From the NCBI RefSeq assembly GCF_002979655.1, contig NZ_PCPG01000001.1, forward strand, positions 1 to 64,000: a stretch of DNA of 64,000 nt, in the 5' to 3' direction. Positions 41,909 through 49,652 of the stretch are shown here, in pieces. The translations under genes and the position numbers were made by a program. The notes under the pieces are model-generated. The model had not been told where the DNA came from. It did no database searches and saw only the letters and a program-made list of their open reading frames with translations. The stretch is from Microbacterium sp. MYb45. GTDB lineage: Bacteria > Actinomycetota > Actinomycetes > Actinomycetales > Microbacteriaceae. Every line of letters begins with the position of its first letter. The first letter of the stretch is position 1.

Positions 41909-42282
41909 GCACCGCGGTCGTGCTCGATGCCTCCGCAGCGATCGATGCCCTGCTGGGCACGAGTGACTGGGTGAACGGCGACGACTTTCACGCACACGCC
42001 GGGCTCGACATCGAGGTGCTCTCGGTGTTGCGGCGTCAGACGCTCCACGATGGCCTGCCGGCTCACCGCGCGCGGGAGGCGCTCGACCTCTTCGGCGAGC
42101 TGCAGATCACGCGGCATCCGCTGCGCCGGCTGATACCGCGGATCTGGATGCTGCGGGACGATGTCACCGCCTACGACGCCGGGTATGTCGCGCTCGCCGA
42201 GGCCCTCGGCATCCCGCTGCTCACGCTCGACCGGAAGCTCGCGAAGACGGCGGCGCGCTACTGCGAGGTCATCGTCCTCTGA
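41905..42282 (+). CDS. vapC: Toxin, PIN-domain ribonuclease
   Basis: A 125-residue PIN-domain protein. The acidic metal ligands are all present: Asp8 (VVLDASAAIDALL), Glu37 (DIEVLSVL), Asp91 (TAYDAGYVALAEA) and Asp109 (LLTLDRKLA). VapC toxins cleave RNA, often initiator tRNA or rRNA loops; the target here is unknown. Coupled to vapB, the pair should be autoregulated. Confidence 0.9.
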   Translation: MSTAVVLDASAAIDALLGTSDWVNGDDFHAHAGLDIEVLSVLRRQTLHDGLPAHRAREALDLFGELQITRHPLRRLIPRIWMLRDDVTAYDAGYVALAEALGIPLLTLDRKLAKTAARYCEVIVL

Positions 42283-42297
42283 CGGGCGTCACGCCCG
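42283..42297. terminator. Hairpin immediately after vapC
   Basis: CGGGCGT (42283-42289) and ACGCCCG (42291-42297), effectively a 6-bp stem with a 3-nt loop, starting at the base after the vapC stop. Confidence 0.55.
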
Positions 42298-42319
42298 CGT
42301 GCTGATCTGAGTCCTGCGG

Positions 42320-42353
42320 GAGCGGCAGCCTCCGACGCCGGCGGCTGCCGCTC
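42320..42353. terminator. Hairpin between convergent vapC and MFS genes
   Basis: Perfect 11-bp arms GAGCGGCAGCC (42320-42330) and GGCTGCCGCTC (42343-42353), 12-nt loop, 7 bp beyond the end of the MFS gene. Confidence 0.7.
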
Positions 42354-42360
42354 TCCGTGA

Positions 42361-43821
42361 TCAGAGCTCGACGGCGGCGGCGACCCCGAGGTCGTCGTCG
42401 TAGTCGTGGTCCTTCGTCTCGGGGGAGAGGAGCAGTGCGACGAAGGTCAGCACACCCATCGCGGACAGGTAGAGGCCCACCAGCCACGGCGCGCCGTCGC
42501 CGAGCGCCCACAGCCAGAGCGCGATCAGAGGCGCCACAGCCGCGCCGAGGATCGACGACACGTTGTAGGCGATCGCCGACCCCGTGTACCTCACGTTCGT
42601 CGGGAACAGCTCGGGGAGCAGCGCGCCCATCGGGCCGAACGTCGCCCCCATCAGCATGAACCCGAACACGAGGAACGCCTGAGCGAGTGCACCGGTGAAC
42701 TTCGGGTCGACGGCGGGGAGGAGGAACGTGTTGAACGTGAAGCCGAACACGATGATCGCGCCCGTGACCCAGAGCAGCAGCTTCCGGCGTCCGACAGCGT
42801 CGGCGATCGGCCCGGAGAGCAGCGTGAAGATCCCGAAGAACACCACGCCGATGATCTGCATCAGCACGAAGTCGGTGTAGCCGAATCCGAGGCCGGGGTA
42901 GAACTGTGCCGCGAACTTGGTCGGGTCGAACGGTGCGCCCGTCGCTTCGGCTGCGGCTTTCGCGGCGGCCGAAGCGGTCTCGAGCGACGCGGGCTTGGTG
43001 CCGTAGGCGAGCGTGAAGTTGGTCATCAGATAGAACAGCACGTAGGTCGCCAGCATGATGAACGTGCCGAGGATCAGCTGCTTCCAGTGGTGACGGAACA
43101 CCGTCGCGAGCGGGAGCTTGCGGATCACGCCCTTCGTCTCGGCCTTCTTGAACGTGTCGGACTCGACGAGCTTCAGTCGCACCCACAGGCCGATGATCAC
43201 CATGACGGCCGAGAAGAGGAACGGGATGCGCCAGCCCCAGGAGAGGAACGCCTCGGACTTGAGGACCGGGTTCTCGGCGTGCGGCAGCAGCCAGTTGATC
43301 GAGAGGAAGAGGAAGTTGGCGATGATGAAGCCGAGCGGTGCACCCAGCTGCGGGAAGGTGCCGTACCAGGCGCGCTTGCCTTTCGGGGCGTTCTCGGTGG
43401 CGACCAGCGCGGCACCCGACCACTCGCCACCGAGCGCGAAGCCCTGGGCGAGACGCAGGATCAGCAGCAGGAGCGCTGCCCACCAGCCGATGTCCTGGTA
43501 CGTGGGGAGCAGACCGATCACGAAGGTCGCGATTCCCATGGTCAGCAGCGATGCCACGAGGGTGGCCTTGCGGCCGAACTTGTCGCCGAAGTGGCCGAAG
43601 ACCACGGCGCCGATGGGACGCGCGACCATCGCCGCACCGAAGACGGCGAACGACGACAGGAGCGAGGTGGTGTCGTCTCCGGTCGGGAAGAACAGCACGG
43701 GGAACACGAGAACGGCCGCCGTCGCATACGCGTAGAAGTCGTAGAACTCGATGGTCGTGCCGACCAGACTCGCGGTGATGACGCGCGAGCGCGGGTTCGC
43801 GGGCGCAGTGGCAGTACTCAT
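42361..43821 (-). CDS. MFS transporter, metabolite:H+ symporter (MHS) family
   Basis: A 486-residue protein with 12 predicted helices. The MHS hallmarks are TIEFYDFYAYATAAVLVFP in helix 1, the loop 2-3 motif GHFGDKFGRK, QGFALGGEWSGAALVATENA in helix 4-5 and GPIADAVGRRKLL in loop 8-9. Relatives import shikimate, 2-oxoglutarate, citrate or osmolytes with protons. An extra Ala-rich periplasmic segment (ETASAAAKAAAEATG) lies between helices 7 and 8. The ATG at 43821 is preceded by AGGAG. Upstream at 43846-43853 is the palindrome GGTATACC, possibly an operator. Confidence 0.9.
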   Translation of the reverse strand: MSTATAPANPRSRVITASLVGTTIEFYDFYAYATAAVLVFPVLFFPTGDDTTSLLSSFAVFGAAMVARPIGAVVFGHFGDKFGRKATLVASLLTMGIATFVIGLLPTYQDIGWWAALLLLILRLAQGFALGGEWSGAALVATENAPKGKRAWYGTFPQLGAPLGFIIANFLFLSINWLLPHAENPVLKSEAFLSWGWRIPFLFSAVMVIIGLWVRLKLVESDTFKKAETKGVIRKLPLATVFRHHWKQLILGTFIMLATYVLFYLMTNFTLAYGTKPASLETASAAAKAAAEATGAPFDPTKFAAQFYPGLGFGYTDFVLMQIIGVVFFGIFTLLSGPIADAVGRRKLLLWVTGAIIVFGFTFNTFLLPAVDPKFTGALAQAFLVFGFMLMGATFGPMGALLPELFPTNVRYTGSAIAYNVSSILGAAVAPLIALWLWALGDGAPWLVGLYLSAMGVLTFVALLLSPETKDHDYDDDLGVAAAVEL

Positions 43822-43845
43822 GAGGCTCCTCCGTTCAGCCCCTTT

Positions 43846-43853
43846 GGTATACC
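43846..43853. promoter_or_regulatory. GGTATACC palindrome upstream of the MHS transporter
   Basis: An 8-bp perfect palindrome 25 bp before the transporter start, with TTTGGTATACCGG context. GTATAC cores are found in GntR-type operators; no regulator gene is adjacent. Confidence 0.3.
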
Positions 43854-43967
43854 GGGGACTCGGCGAGTTTACGCCTTCCTGAGTGTTGGCTGTGTACGCG
43901 TTTCGCGTGTCATTCGGCGCGCGATCCGGATGCGTAGAGTCGAGGGCGGCGAAAGGCGGGAGGAACG

Positions 43968-44465
43968 ATGACCACGAGGATGCTGCTCCTGGCCGACACC
44001 CACGTGCCGAAGCGGGCGAGAAGGCTGCCGGATGCGGTGCTGCAGGCGGTGGACGATGCCGAGATCGTGGTGCACGCGGGCGACTGGGTCGACGAAGCCA
44101 CACTCGATCTGCTGGAGTCGCGGTCGCGGGTGCTGCACGGCGTGTACGGCAACAACGACGGCCCCGAGCTGCGGGCACGCCTGCCGGAGGTCGCCCGGTT
44201 CACGGTCGAGGGCGTCGATATCGCCGTCGTGCATGAGACGGGGGAGTCCCGCAGGCGCGAAGAGCGGATGGACGAGGCGTACCCCGGCATCGATCTCCTC
44301 GTATTCGGGCACTCGCACATTCCCTGGGACACCGTGTCCCCTGCGGGCCTGCGACTGCTCAACCCCGGGTCGCCCACGGACCGCCGTCGGCAGCCGGCGT
44401 GCACCATGATGTGGGTCACGATCGAGGGGACGAATGTGAACGCGACGCTGGTGCCGCTGCCGTGA
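43968..44465 (+). CDS. YfcE/MJ0936-like metallophosphoesterase
   Basis: A 165-residue calcineurin-like phosphoesterase. All metal motifs are visible: Asp10-x-His12 (LLADTHVPK), HAGDWVD, YGNNDGPE, VVHETG and FGHSHIPW. This short form hydrolyses phosphodiesters in YfcE-type enzymes. GGGAGGA precedes the ATG; TAGAGT (43935-43940) may be the -10 element. Single-gene unit. Confidence 0.88.
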   Translation: MTTRMLLLADTHVPKRARRLPDAVLQAVDDAEIVVHAGDWVDEATLDLLESRSRVLHGVYGNNDGPELRARLPEVARFTVEGVDIAVVHETGESRRREERMDEAYPGIDLLVFGHSHIPWDTVSPAGLRLLNPGSPTDRRRQPACTMMWVTIEGTNVNATLVPLP

Positions 44466-44501
44466 ACCATCCGCCCGTCTCCCGCGCTCCGATGCGCTCC
44501 C

Positions 44502-44521
44502 GCGTCACTCCTCCGTGACGC
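44502..44521. terminator. Bidirectional hairpin between phosphoesterase and GH35 genes
   Basis: Perfect 7-bp arms GCGTCAC (44502-44508) and GTGACGC (44515-44521), 6-nt loop, overlapping the last codons of the GH35 gene. Confidence 0.55.
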
Positions 44522-46241
44522 CGAGCGCCGGTGCCTCGACGAAGCGGGCGACGGGTGCCAGGATCTGCTCGAGCTCGAGCACGACGAGCCGGTTGCCGCC
44601 GGTGCGTGTCGCCGGTGCGGGCACGTAGAGCGTGCGCTGCGGCCCGTTGCGCCAGTAGCGGCCGAGGAAGAAGCCGTTGACGAACGCGTATCCCTTGCTC
44701 CACGGTGCGGTGTCGAGGAACAGGTCGGTCGCGGTGTCCACTGTGAACTCGGCGGTCCACGCGAGCGGGCCGTCTCCCGCAGCATCCGTCGGCTGTGCCG
44801 AGGCGAGCTCGGCGGCGATGGCGGCGACGTCGAGCGGTGTCGAGCGCCACCCGGTCACGACTGTGCCGTCGAGAGTGACCGCGCCGATCAGCCCCTTCTC
44901 CTCGCCGAGCCGGTGGTCGTAGTTCACCCGGCCCTGGTCCTCGACCAGGATGCTGAGGGTGCGGCCGGCCGGAATGCGGATCGCACGGTCATGCCGCGTG
45001 CGGGAGAGCGTGCCGACGGCGACGCCATCGACGCTCACCCAGGCGAGGTCGCGCACCTCGTCGATGAGCAACTGGCCGCCCTTCCCGTCCGGGAGGTCGA
45101 CGTCGTATCGCACCAGCGCGCTCAGATGCCCGAGGGCGTCGAAGCTCTGCGGCTGTGCGGCGACCGCACCGGATCCGGCAGCATCCGTCCACGCCCCGAC
45201 GGGGGAGAGGGAGACTTCGAGCGCCGGTGCCGCGCTCGCGAAGGCTGGCACCTCTTCCGGCACCGGGGCGTACTTCGCGATCACCTCTCGGAAGGCGAAG
45301 AACTTCTCCGTGGGGGTGCCGGCCTCGTCGAGCGGCGCGTCGTAGTCGTAGGAGGTCACGAGCGGCAGGTAGCGACCCTTGTCGTTCGCGCCGTTGGTGA
45401 GCCCGAAGTTCGTGCCGCCGTGGAACATGTAGATGTTGACCGATGCTCCGGCGGCGAGCAGGGCGTCGAGGTCGGCTGCGGCAGCGGTGACGTCGGTCGT
45501 GTGATGCACTCCGCCCCACCAGTCGAACCAGCCGTCCCAGAACTCCGAGCACATCAGGGGGCCGGTCGGCTGGTGCCGGCGCAGGGTCGCGAGGCGTTCC
45601 GCGCTGCGGGATCCGAAGGAGCCGGTCTTGTGCAGCTCGGGGAGGCTGCCGTCGCTCAGCATCTGATCCACGGGTTGATCCACGGTCGTCAGCGGCACCG
45701 TGATGCCGGCGTCCCGCGTGACGGCGACCAGTGCCTCGAGGTAGGCCTTGTCCGCTCCGTAGGCGCCGTATTCGTTCTCGATCTGCACGAGCACGACGGG
45801 TCCGCCCCGGTCGATCTGGCGCGGCGCGACGATGTCGTACACGCGTCGCAGGTAGGCGCTCACCTCGACGAGGAAGTCGGGAGCCGACGATCGCAGGTTC
45901 TCCATGCTCCCGGTCAGCCACACCGGCAGACCGCCGTTGTGCCACTCGGCGCAGATGTAGGGACCCGGGCGCACGATCGCATCCAGACCCTCGGCATGAA
46001 CGAGGTCGAGGAAGCGTCCGAGATCGTTCCACCCGGTCGTGTCCCACTCACCGCGCCGCGGGGCGTGCGCGTTCCAGGCGACATACGTCTCGATCGTGTT
46101 CAGGCCCATCAGCCGTGCCTTGCGGATGCGGTCCTGCCACAGGTCCGGGTGCACCCGGAAGTAGTGGATGGCGCCGGAGATCACCTGATGCGGCTGACCG
46201 TCGCGGAGGAAGTCGGTGTCGCCGAGAGAGAACGTGGTCAC
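44505..46241 (-). CDS. Beta-galactosidase, glycoside hydrolase family 35
   Basis: A 578-residue GH35 enzyme, the usual bacterial length. It has ISGAIHYFRVHPDLWQDRI, RPGPYICAEWHNGGLPVWL, the acid/base Glu157 in VQIENEYGAYG and the nucleophile Glu233 in MCSEFWDGWFDWWG. C-terminal jelly-roll domains follow (RNGPQRTLYVPAPATRTGGN near the end). No signal peptide, so it acts in the cytoplasm on an imported galactoside. It is the last gene of the LacI-controlled operon, separated from the binding-protein gene by a strong hairpin. Confidence 0.93.
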   Translation of the reverse strand: MTTFSLGDTDFLRDGQPHQVISGAIHYFRVHPDLWQDRIRKARLMGLNTIETYVAWNAHAPRRGEWDTTGWNDLGRFLDLVHAEGLDAIVRPGPYICAEWHNGGLPVWLTGSMENLRSSAPDFLVEVSAYLRRVYDIVAPRQIDRGGPVVLVQIENEYGAYGADKAYLEALVAVTRDAGITVPLTTVDQPVDQMLSDGSLPELHKTGSFGSRSAERLATLRRHQPTGPLMCSEFWDGWFDWWGGVHHTTDVTAAAADLDALLAAGASVNIYMFHGGTNFGLTNGANDKGRYLPLVTSYDYDAPLDEAGTPTEKFFAFREVIAKYAPVPEEVPAFASAAPALEVSLSPVGAWTDAAGSGAVAAQPQSFDALGHLSALVRYDVDLPDGKGGQLLIDEVRDLAWVSVDGVAVGTLSRTRHDRAIRIPAGRTLSILVEDQGRVNYDHRLGEEKGLIGAVTLDGTVVTGWRSTPLDVAAIAAELASAQPTDAAGDGPLAWTAEFTVDTATDLFLDTAPWSKGYAFVNGFFLGRYWRNGPQRTLYVPAPATRTGGNRLVVLELEQILAPVARFVEAPALGVTEE

Positions 46242-46266
46242 GTGTCGGAGTGCTTTCGATCGAGGA

Positions 46267-46297
46267 GCTGAGCCGGCCCCGCTCTGGGGCCGGCTCA
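46267..46297. terminator. Strong hairpin after the binding-protein gene of the galactoside operon
   Basis: Perfect 13-bp arms CTGAGCCGGCCCC (46267-46279) and GGGGCCGGCTCAG (46285-46297) with a 5-nt loop, in the 66-bp gap between the binding-protein stop and the GH35 start. Probably a partial terminator or mRNA-stability element. Confidence 0.75.
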
Positions 46298-46307
46298 GCC
46301 ACGGGTG

Positions 46308-47669
46308 TTACTTGTTGACGGTGAAGCCCTGCGCGTTGCCGTACTCGACCAGCGCGTCCTGCCAGGCCGTCAGGCCCTCGTTCAGGTCGGTGCCGTTCTG
46401 GTACGACTGGCCCACGGTGTCGCCGAAGATGCTGTTCGCGTACACCTGGTAGGGCAGGTAGCTCCAGTCCTCGACCACGTCGTCGGCTGCGGCCGCGAGG
46501 ACCTCGTTGATCTTCTGGCCACCGAAGTACTCCGGAGCATCGGCGAGGAACTCTTCGCTGGAGAGCTCGGCGGTCGTCGACGGGAAGCCGCCTGACTCGA
46601 GGAAGATCGAGATGCTTTCCTCCGAGTTGTTCAGCCACCACAGGAAGCCGGCCGCGAGCTCCGGGTTCTTGCTCTGCGTCGTGACGGCCTGACCGCCACC
46701 GCCGTTCTCGGCGCTCGCCGGAGTGCCGTCGTAGGTCGGCATCGGCGCGACGCGCCAGTCGCCTGCGCCGTCGGGGGCGCCGGTGATGAGGTTGCCGGGC
46801 ATCCAGGCGCCGATCACGAGGGTGGCGAGGCTGCCGTCACCGAGGCCGCGGAACCACTCGTCGCTCCAGCTGCCGTAGGGCGCGACGAGGTCCTCCTCGA
46901 CGAGGCGGTTCCAGTTCTCGGTCCACTTCTTCGACCCTTCGTCCTGCAGGTCGATCGTGACATCGGTGCCCGAGGTCTCGAACGGCTTGCCTCCGGCCTG
47001 CCAGATCATGGAGGTCGCGAAGCCGGCGTCGCCGGTGTCGTTGGTGATGTAGGCGTCGGGGTTCGCGGCGTGGATCTTCTTCGCCGCCTCGTAGTACTCG
47101 TCCCAGGTGGTCGGCACTTCGACGCCCGCGGCGTCGAACACGGTCTTGTTGTAGAACAGCGCCATGGGGCCGGAGTCCTGCGGCAGGCCGTAGATGGCGT
47201 CGCCGGCGGTGACCGAGTTCCAGGTGGATGCGGTGTAGTCGTCCTCGAAGTCGGCGAAGCCGTACTTCGACAGATCGGCGAAGGCGTCGGTCAGTGCGAA
47301 CTGCGGGAACGCGTAGTACTCGATCTGTACGACGTCGGGCGCGCCGGAGCCTGCCTTGATCGCGTTCTGCAGCTTCGTGTACTCCTCGTTGTTGGTGCCG
47401 GCGTTGACGAGGTTGACCTTGACGTTCGGGTATTCCTTCTGGAACGCCTCGACCTGAGCCTCGGCAGACGGCGTCCACGACCAGTACGTGATCTCGCCGC
47501 CCTTCTCGAGCGCGGCCTCGACGGAGTCGAAGGAGCCGGATCCGGCGTCGGAGCCGGAGCCGCTGCCGGCGTCGCTGCCGGTGCTGCAGCCGGCCAGCGC
47601 CAGTGCTGCCACGGTTCCTGCGGCGAGCACCGCGAGGGCGCGCCGTGTCGGTGAGGGAAGGTGCTTCAT
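46308..47669 (-). CDS. Sugar ABC transporter substrate-binding lipoprotein (galactoside operon)
   Basis: A 453-residue family-1 solute-binding protein. Lipoprotein signal MKHLPSPTRRALAVLAAGTV followed by AALALAGC, then a Gly/Ser/Asp linker. EITYWSWTPSAEAQVEAFQK, YPNVKVNLVNAG and APDVVQIEYYAFPQF are typical of CUT1 receptors. ATG 47669 has AAAGGA upstream. With the two permeases and GH35 gene it should import a beta-galactoside oligosaccharide; specificity is inferred from the enzyme. Confidence 0.92.
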   Translation of the reverse strand: MKHLPSPTRRALAVLAAGTVAALALAGCSTGSDAGSGSGSDAGSGSFDSVEAALEKGGEITYWSWTPSAEAQVEAFQKEYPNVKVNLVNAGTNNEEYTKLQNAIKAGSGAPDVVQIEYYAFPQFALTDAFADLSKYGFADFEDDYTASTWNSVTAGDAIYGLPQDSGPMALFYNKTVFDAAGVEVPTTWDEYYEAAKKIHAANPDAYITNDTGDAGFATSMIWQAGGKPFETSGTDVTIDLQDEGSKKWTENWNRLVEEDLVAPYGSWSDEWFRGLGDGSLATLVIGAWMPGNLITGAPDGAGDWRVAPMPTYDGTPASAENGGGGQAVTTQSKNPELAAGFLWWLNNSEESISIFLESGGFPSTTAELSSEEFLADAPEYFGGQKINEVLAAAADDVVEDWSYLPYQVYANSIFGDTVGQSYQNGTDLNEGLTAWQDALVEYGNAQGFTVNK

Positions 47670-47689
47670 TGCTGTGTCCTTTCGGGGGT

Positions 47690-47709
47690 GCGATCCAGCA
47701 TCGGATCGC
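47690..47709. terminator. Short hairpin between permease and binding-protein genes
   Basis: GCGATCC (47690-47696) and GGATCGC (47703-47709), 6-nt loop, in the 65-bp gap. Confidence 0.45.
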
Positions 47710-47734
47710 GAGGGGGTGAGGAAGGAGTGCGGGG

Positions 47735-48625
47735 CTACTGCTTGACGCTTCCCGCGGTGAGACCTGACTGCCAGAAGCGCTGCAGCAGCAGGAAGGCGAT
47801 GACGATCGGGATGATCGTGAGCAGCGAGCCCATGATCACGAGGTTGTAGATCGGCTGGGAGCCGGCGCCGATGGCCTGGGCGCTCCACTGGTTCAGACCG
47901 ACCGTGAGGGGATACCAGGCGGGATCCGACAGCATGATCAGCGGGAGGAAGTAGTTGTTCCAGGTCGCCACGACCGTGAACAGCGCGACCGTCACGATGC
48001 CCGGCGCGAGCAGGCGCATCGAGATCGTGAAGAACGTGCGGAACTCTCCGGCGCCGTCGATGCGCGCGGCCTCCAGCAGCTCGGTCGGCACGGACTCGGA
48101 GGCGAAGACCCAGATCAGGTACAGCCCGAAGGGGCTGATGAGAGACGGGATGATCACGGCCCAGGGGGTGTTGGTCAGGCCCAGCTCGCTGAACAGCAGG
48201 AACGTCGGTACGGCGAGTGCCGTGCCGGGAACGGCGACTGCTCCGAGGACGACGGCGAAGACCGCGCGCCGACCCGGGAAGCGGAACTTCGCGAGGCCGT
48301 AGCCGGCCAGTGTGGCGAGCAGAGTCGCGCCGCCCGCGCCGACCACGACGTACAGGAGCGTGTTGCCGAGCCAGCGCAGAAAGATGCCGTCGCGGTAGGA
48401 GAACGTGGCGACGAGGTTGTCGAAGAACGCGAAGTCGTCCGAGAACCAGAGCCCGAAGGAGCTGAAGAGTCCCGCCTGCGTCTTCGTCGAGCTGAACAGC
48501 AGCCAGACCAGGGGCACGAGCGTGTACAGCGCGTAGACGATCATGACGATCAGCAGCGTGTTGGACTTGCGCGGGTTCAGCGGATCGTGACGTCGGTGCG
48601 AGGGGCGGGCGAGGGGGAGTGCCAT
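47735..48625 (-). CDS. Carbohydrate ABC transporter permease (MalG type, galactoside operon)
   Basis: A 296-residue permease with six predicted helices and EAA motif LEAARIDGAGEFRTFFTISM before RLLAPGIVTV. It starts 1 bp after the upstream permease. WNNYFLPLIML is a usual late loop. It pairs with the MalF-type subunit; no ATPase gene is present in the operon. Confidence 0.92.
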   Translation of the reverse strand: MALPLARPSHRRHDPLNPRKSNTLLIVMIVYALYTLVPLVWLLFSSTKTQAGLFSSFGLWFSDDFAFFDNLVATFSYRDGIFLRWLGNTLLYVVVGAGGATLLATLAGYGLAKFRFPGRRAVFAVVLGAVAVPGTALAVPTFLLFSELGLTNTPWAVIIPSLISPFGLYLIWVFASESVPTELLEAARIDGAGEFRTFFTISMRLLAPGIVTVALFTVVATWNNYFLPLIMLSDPAWYPLTVGLNQWSAQAIGAGSQPIYNLVIMGSLLTIIPIVIAFLLLQRFWQSGLTAGSVKQ

Positions 48626-48626
48626 G

Positions 48627-49544
48627 TCAGCGCACCTCCGACTTCGAGCCGCGCAGCTGCACGACGTAGGCGATGACCGCGGTGATGATGCCCATGATGA
48701 TGGCGATCGTGGCGGCGTAGTTGAACTGCTGTCCGGCGAACGACAGGTTGTAGGCGTACATGTTCGGCGTGAAGAACGTGGTGATCACGTTCGGAGCCAG
48801 GGGCCGCAGGATGTTCGGCTCGTTGAAGAGCTGGAAGCTGCCGATGATCGAGAAGATCGTCGCGATCACGAGCGCGCCGCGCACGGAGGGGATCTTGATC
48901 GAGAAGATCGTGCGCCATGCCCCCGCTCCGTCGAGGGATGCGGCCTCGTACATGTCGGTCGGGATGGTCTTGAGTGACGAGTAGAAGATCAGCATGTTGT
49001 AGCCGACGAACTCCCACGTGACGATGTTGCCGATCGAAACCAGCATCCACTCCTTGGCGAACGGCGTGATCGCATCGACTCCGAGGAAGTCGTTGATGTT
49101 GCTCGTGAGTCCGAACTGGTCGCCGTAGATGTAGCCCCACATCAGCACCGCGACGACGGCGGGCACGGCGTAGGGAAGGAAGATCAGGATGCGGAAGAAG
49201 GATGCTCCGCGCAGACGTGCGCTGTCGATGGCGAGGGCGGCGCCGAGGGCGAGGACCAGCATGATCGGCACCTGCACGACGAGGAAGATCAGCACGCGGC
49301 CGAACGCCTCCCAGAACTGCGGGTCGGTGAGCGCGCGGACGTAGTTGTCCAGGCCGACGAAGGCGTTGCCTCCGATGAGCTTCTCCTGGAAGAAGCTCAG
49401 GTACAGCGCGTAGGCGAGCGGTGTCAGGAACACCAGGGCGAAGACGACCATGAACGGGCCGACGAAGGCCCAGCCCTTCCAGTCGCGCTTGTCGCGGCGC
49501 CGGAGGCCGGAGGCGCCCAGGGCTGCGGGGGTTTCAGTCGTCAT
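48627..49544 (-). CDS. Carbohydrate ABC transporter permease (MalF type, galactoside operon)
   Basis: A 305-residue permease with EAA motif YEAASLDGAGAWRTIFSIKI and six helices. The ATG at 49544 is preceded by AAGAAGGA at 8 nt; an ATG 10 codons upstream would remove that site. First gene of the operon, 39 bp downstream of a LacI-type operator (49583-49603). Confidence 0.92.
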   Translation of the reverse strand: MTTETPAALGASGLRRRDKRDWKGWAFVGPFMVVFALVFLTPLAYALYLSFFQEKLIGGNAFVGLDNYVRALTDPQFWEAFGRVLIFLVVQVPIMLVLALGAALAIDSARLRGASFFRILIFLPYAVPAVVAVLMWGYIYGDQFGLTSNINDFLGVDAITPFAKEWMLVSIGNIVTWEFVGYNMLIFYSSLKTIPTDMYEAASLDGAGAWRTIFSIKIPSVRGALVIATIFSIIGSFQLFNEPNILRPLAPNVITTFFTPNMYAYNLSFAGQQFNYAATIAIIMGIITAVIAYVVQLRGSKSEVR

Positions 49545-49582
49545 CGACGATTCCTTCTTACGGTTCCGGCGCACCGTGCGCC

Positions 49583-49603
49583 GTGTGTCAACGTCAACAT
49601 ATG
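49583..49603. promoter_or_regulatory. LacI-type operator, copy 1 (permease side)
   Basis: GTGTGTCAACGTCAACATATG. The core TGTCAACGTCAACA differs at two positions from the perfect LacI-type palindrome TGTTAACGTTAACA. An identical 21-bp copy follows 34 bp away. Confidence 0.75.
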
Positions 49604-49616
49604 CGATGCGCTGCTA

Positions 49617-49637
49617 GTGTGTCAACGTCAACATATG
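49617..49637. promoter_or_regulatory. LacI-type operator, copy 2 (regulator side)
   Basis: The same 21 bp as at 49583-49603, ending within the 5' region of the LacI gene. Two identical operators in the divergent region would allow one dimer per promoter or looping. Confidence 0.75.
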
Positions 49638-49652
49638 AGGGGATGGGTGATC

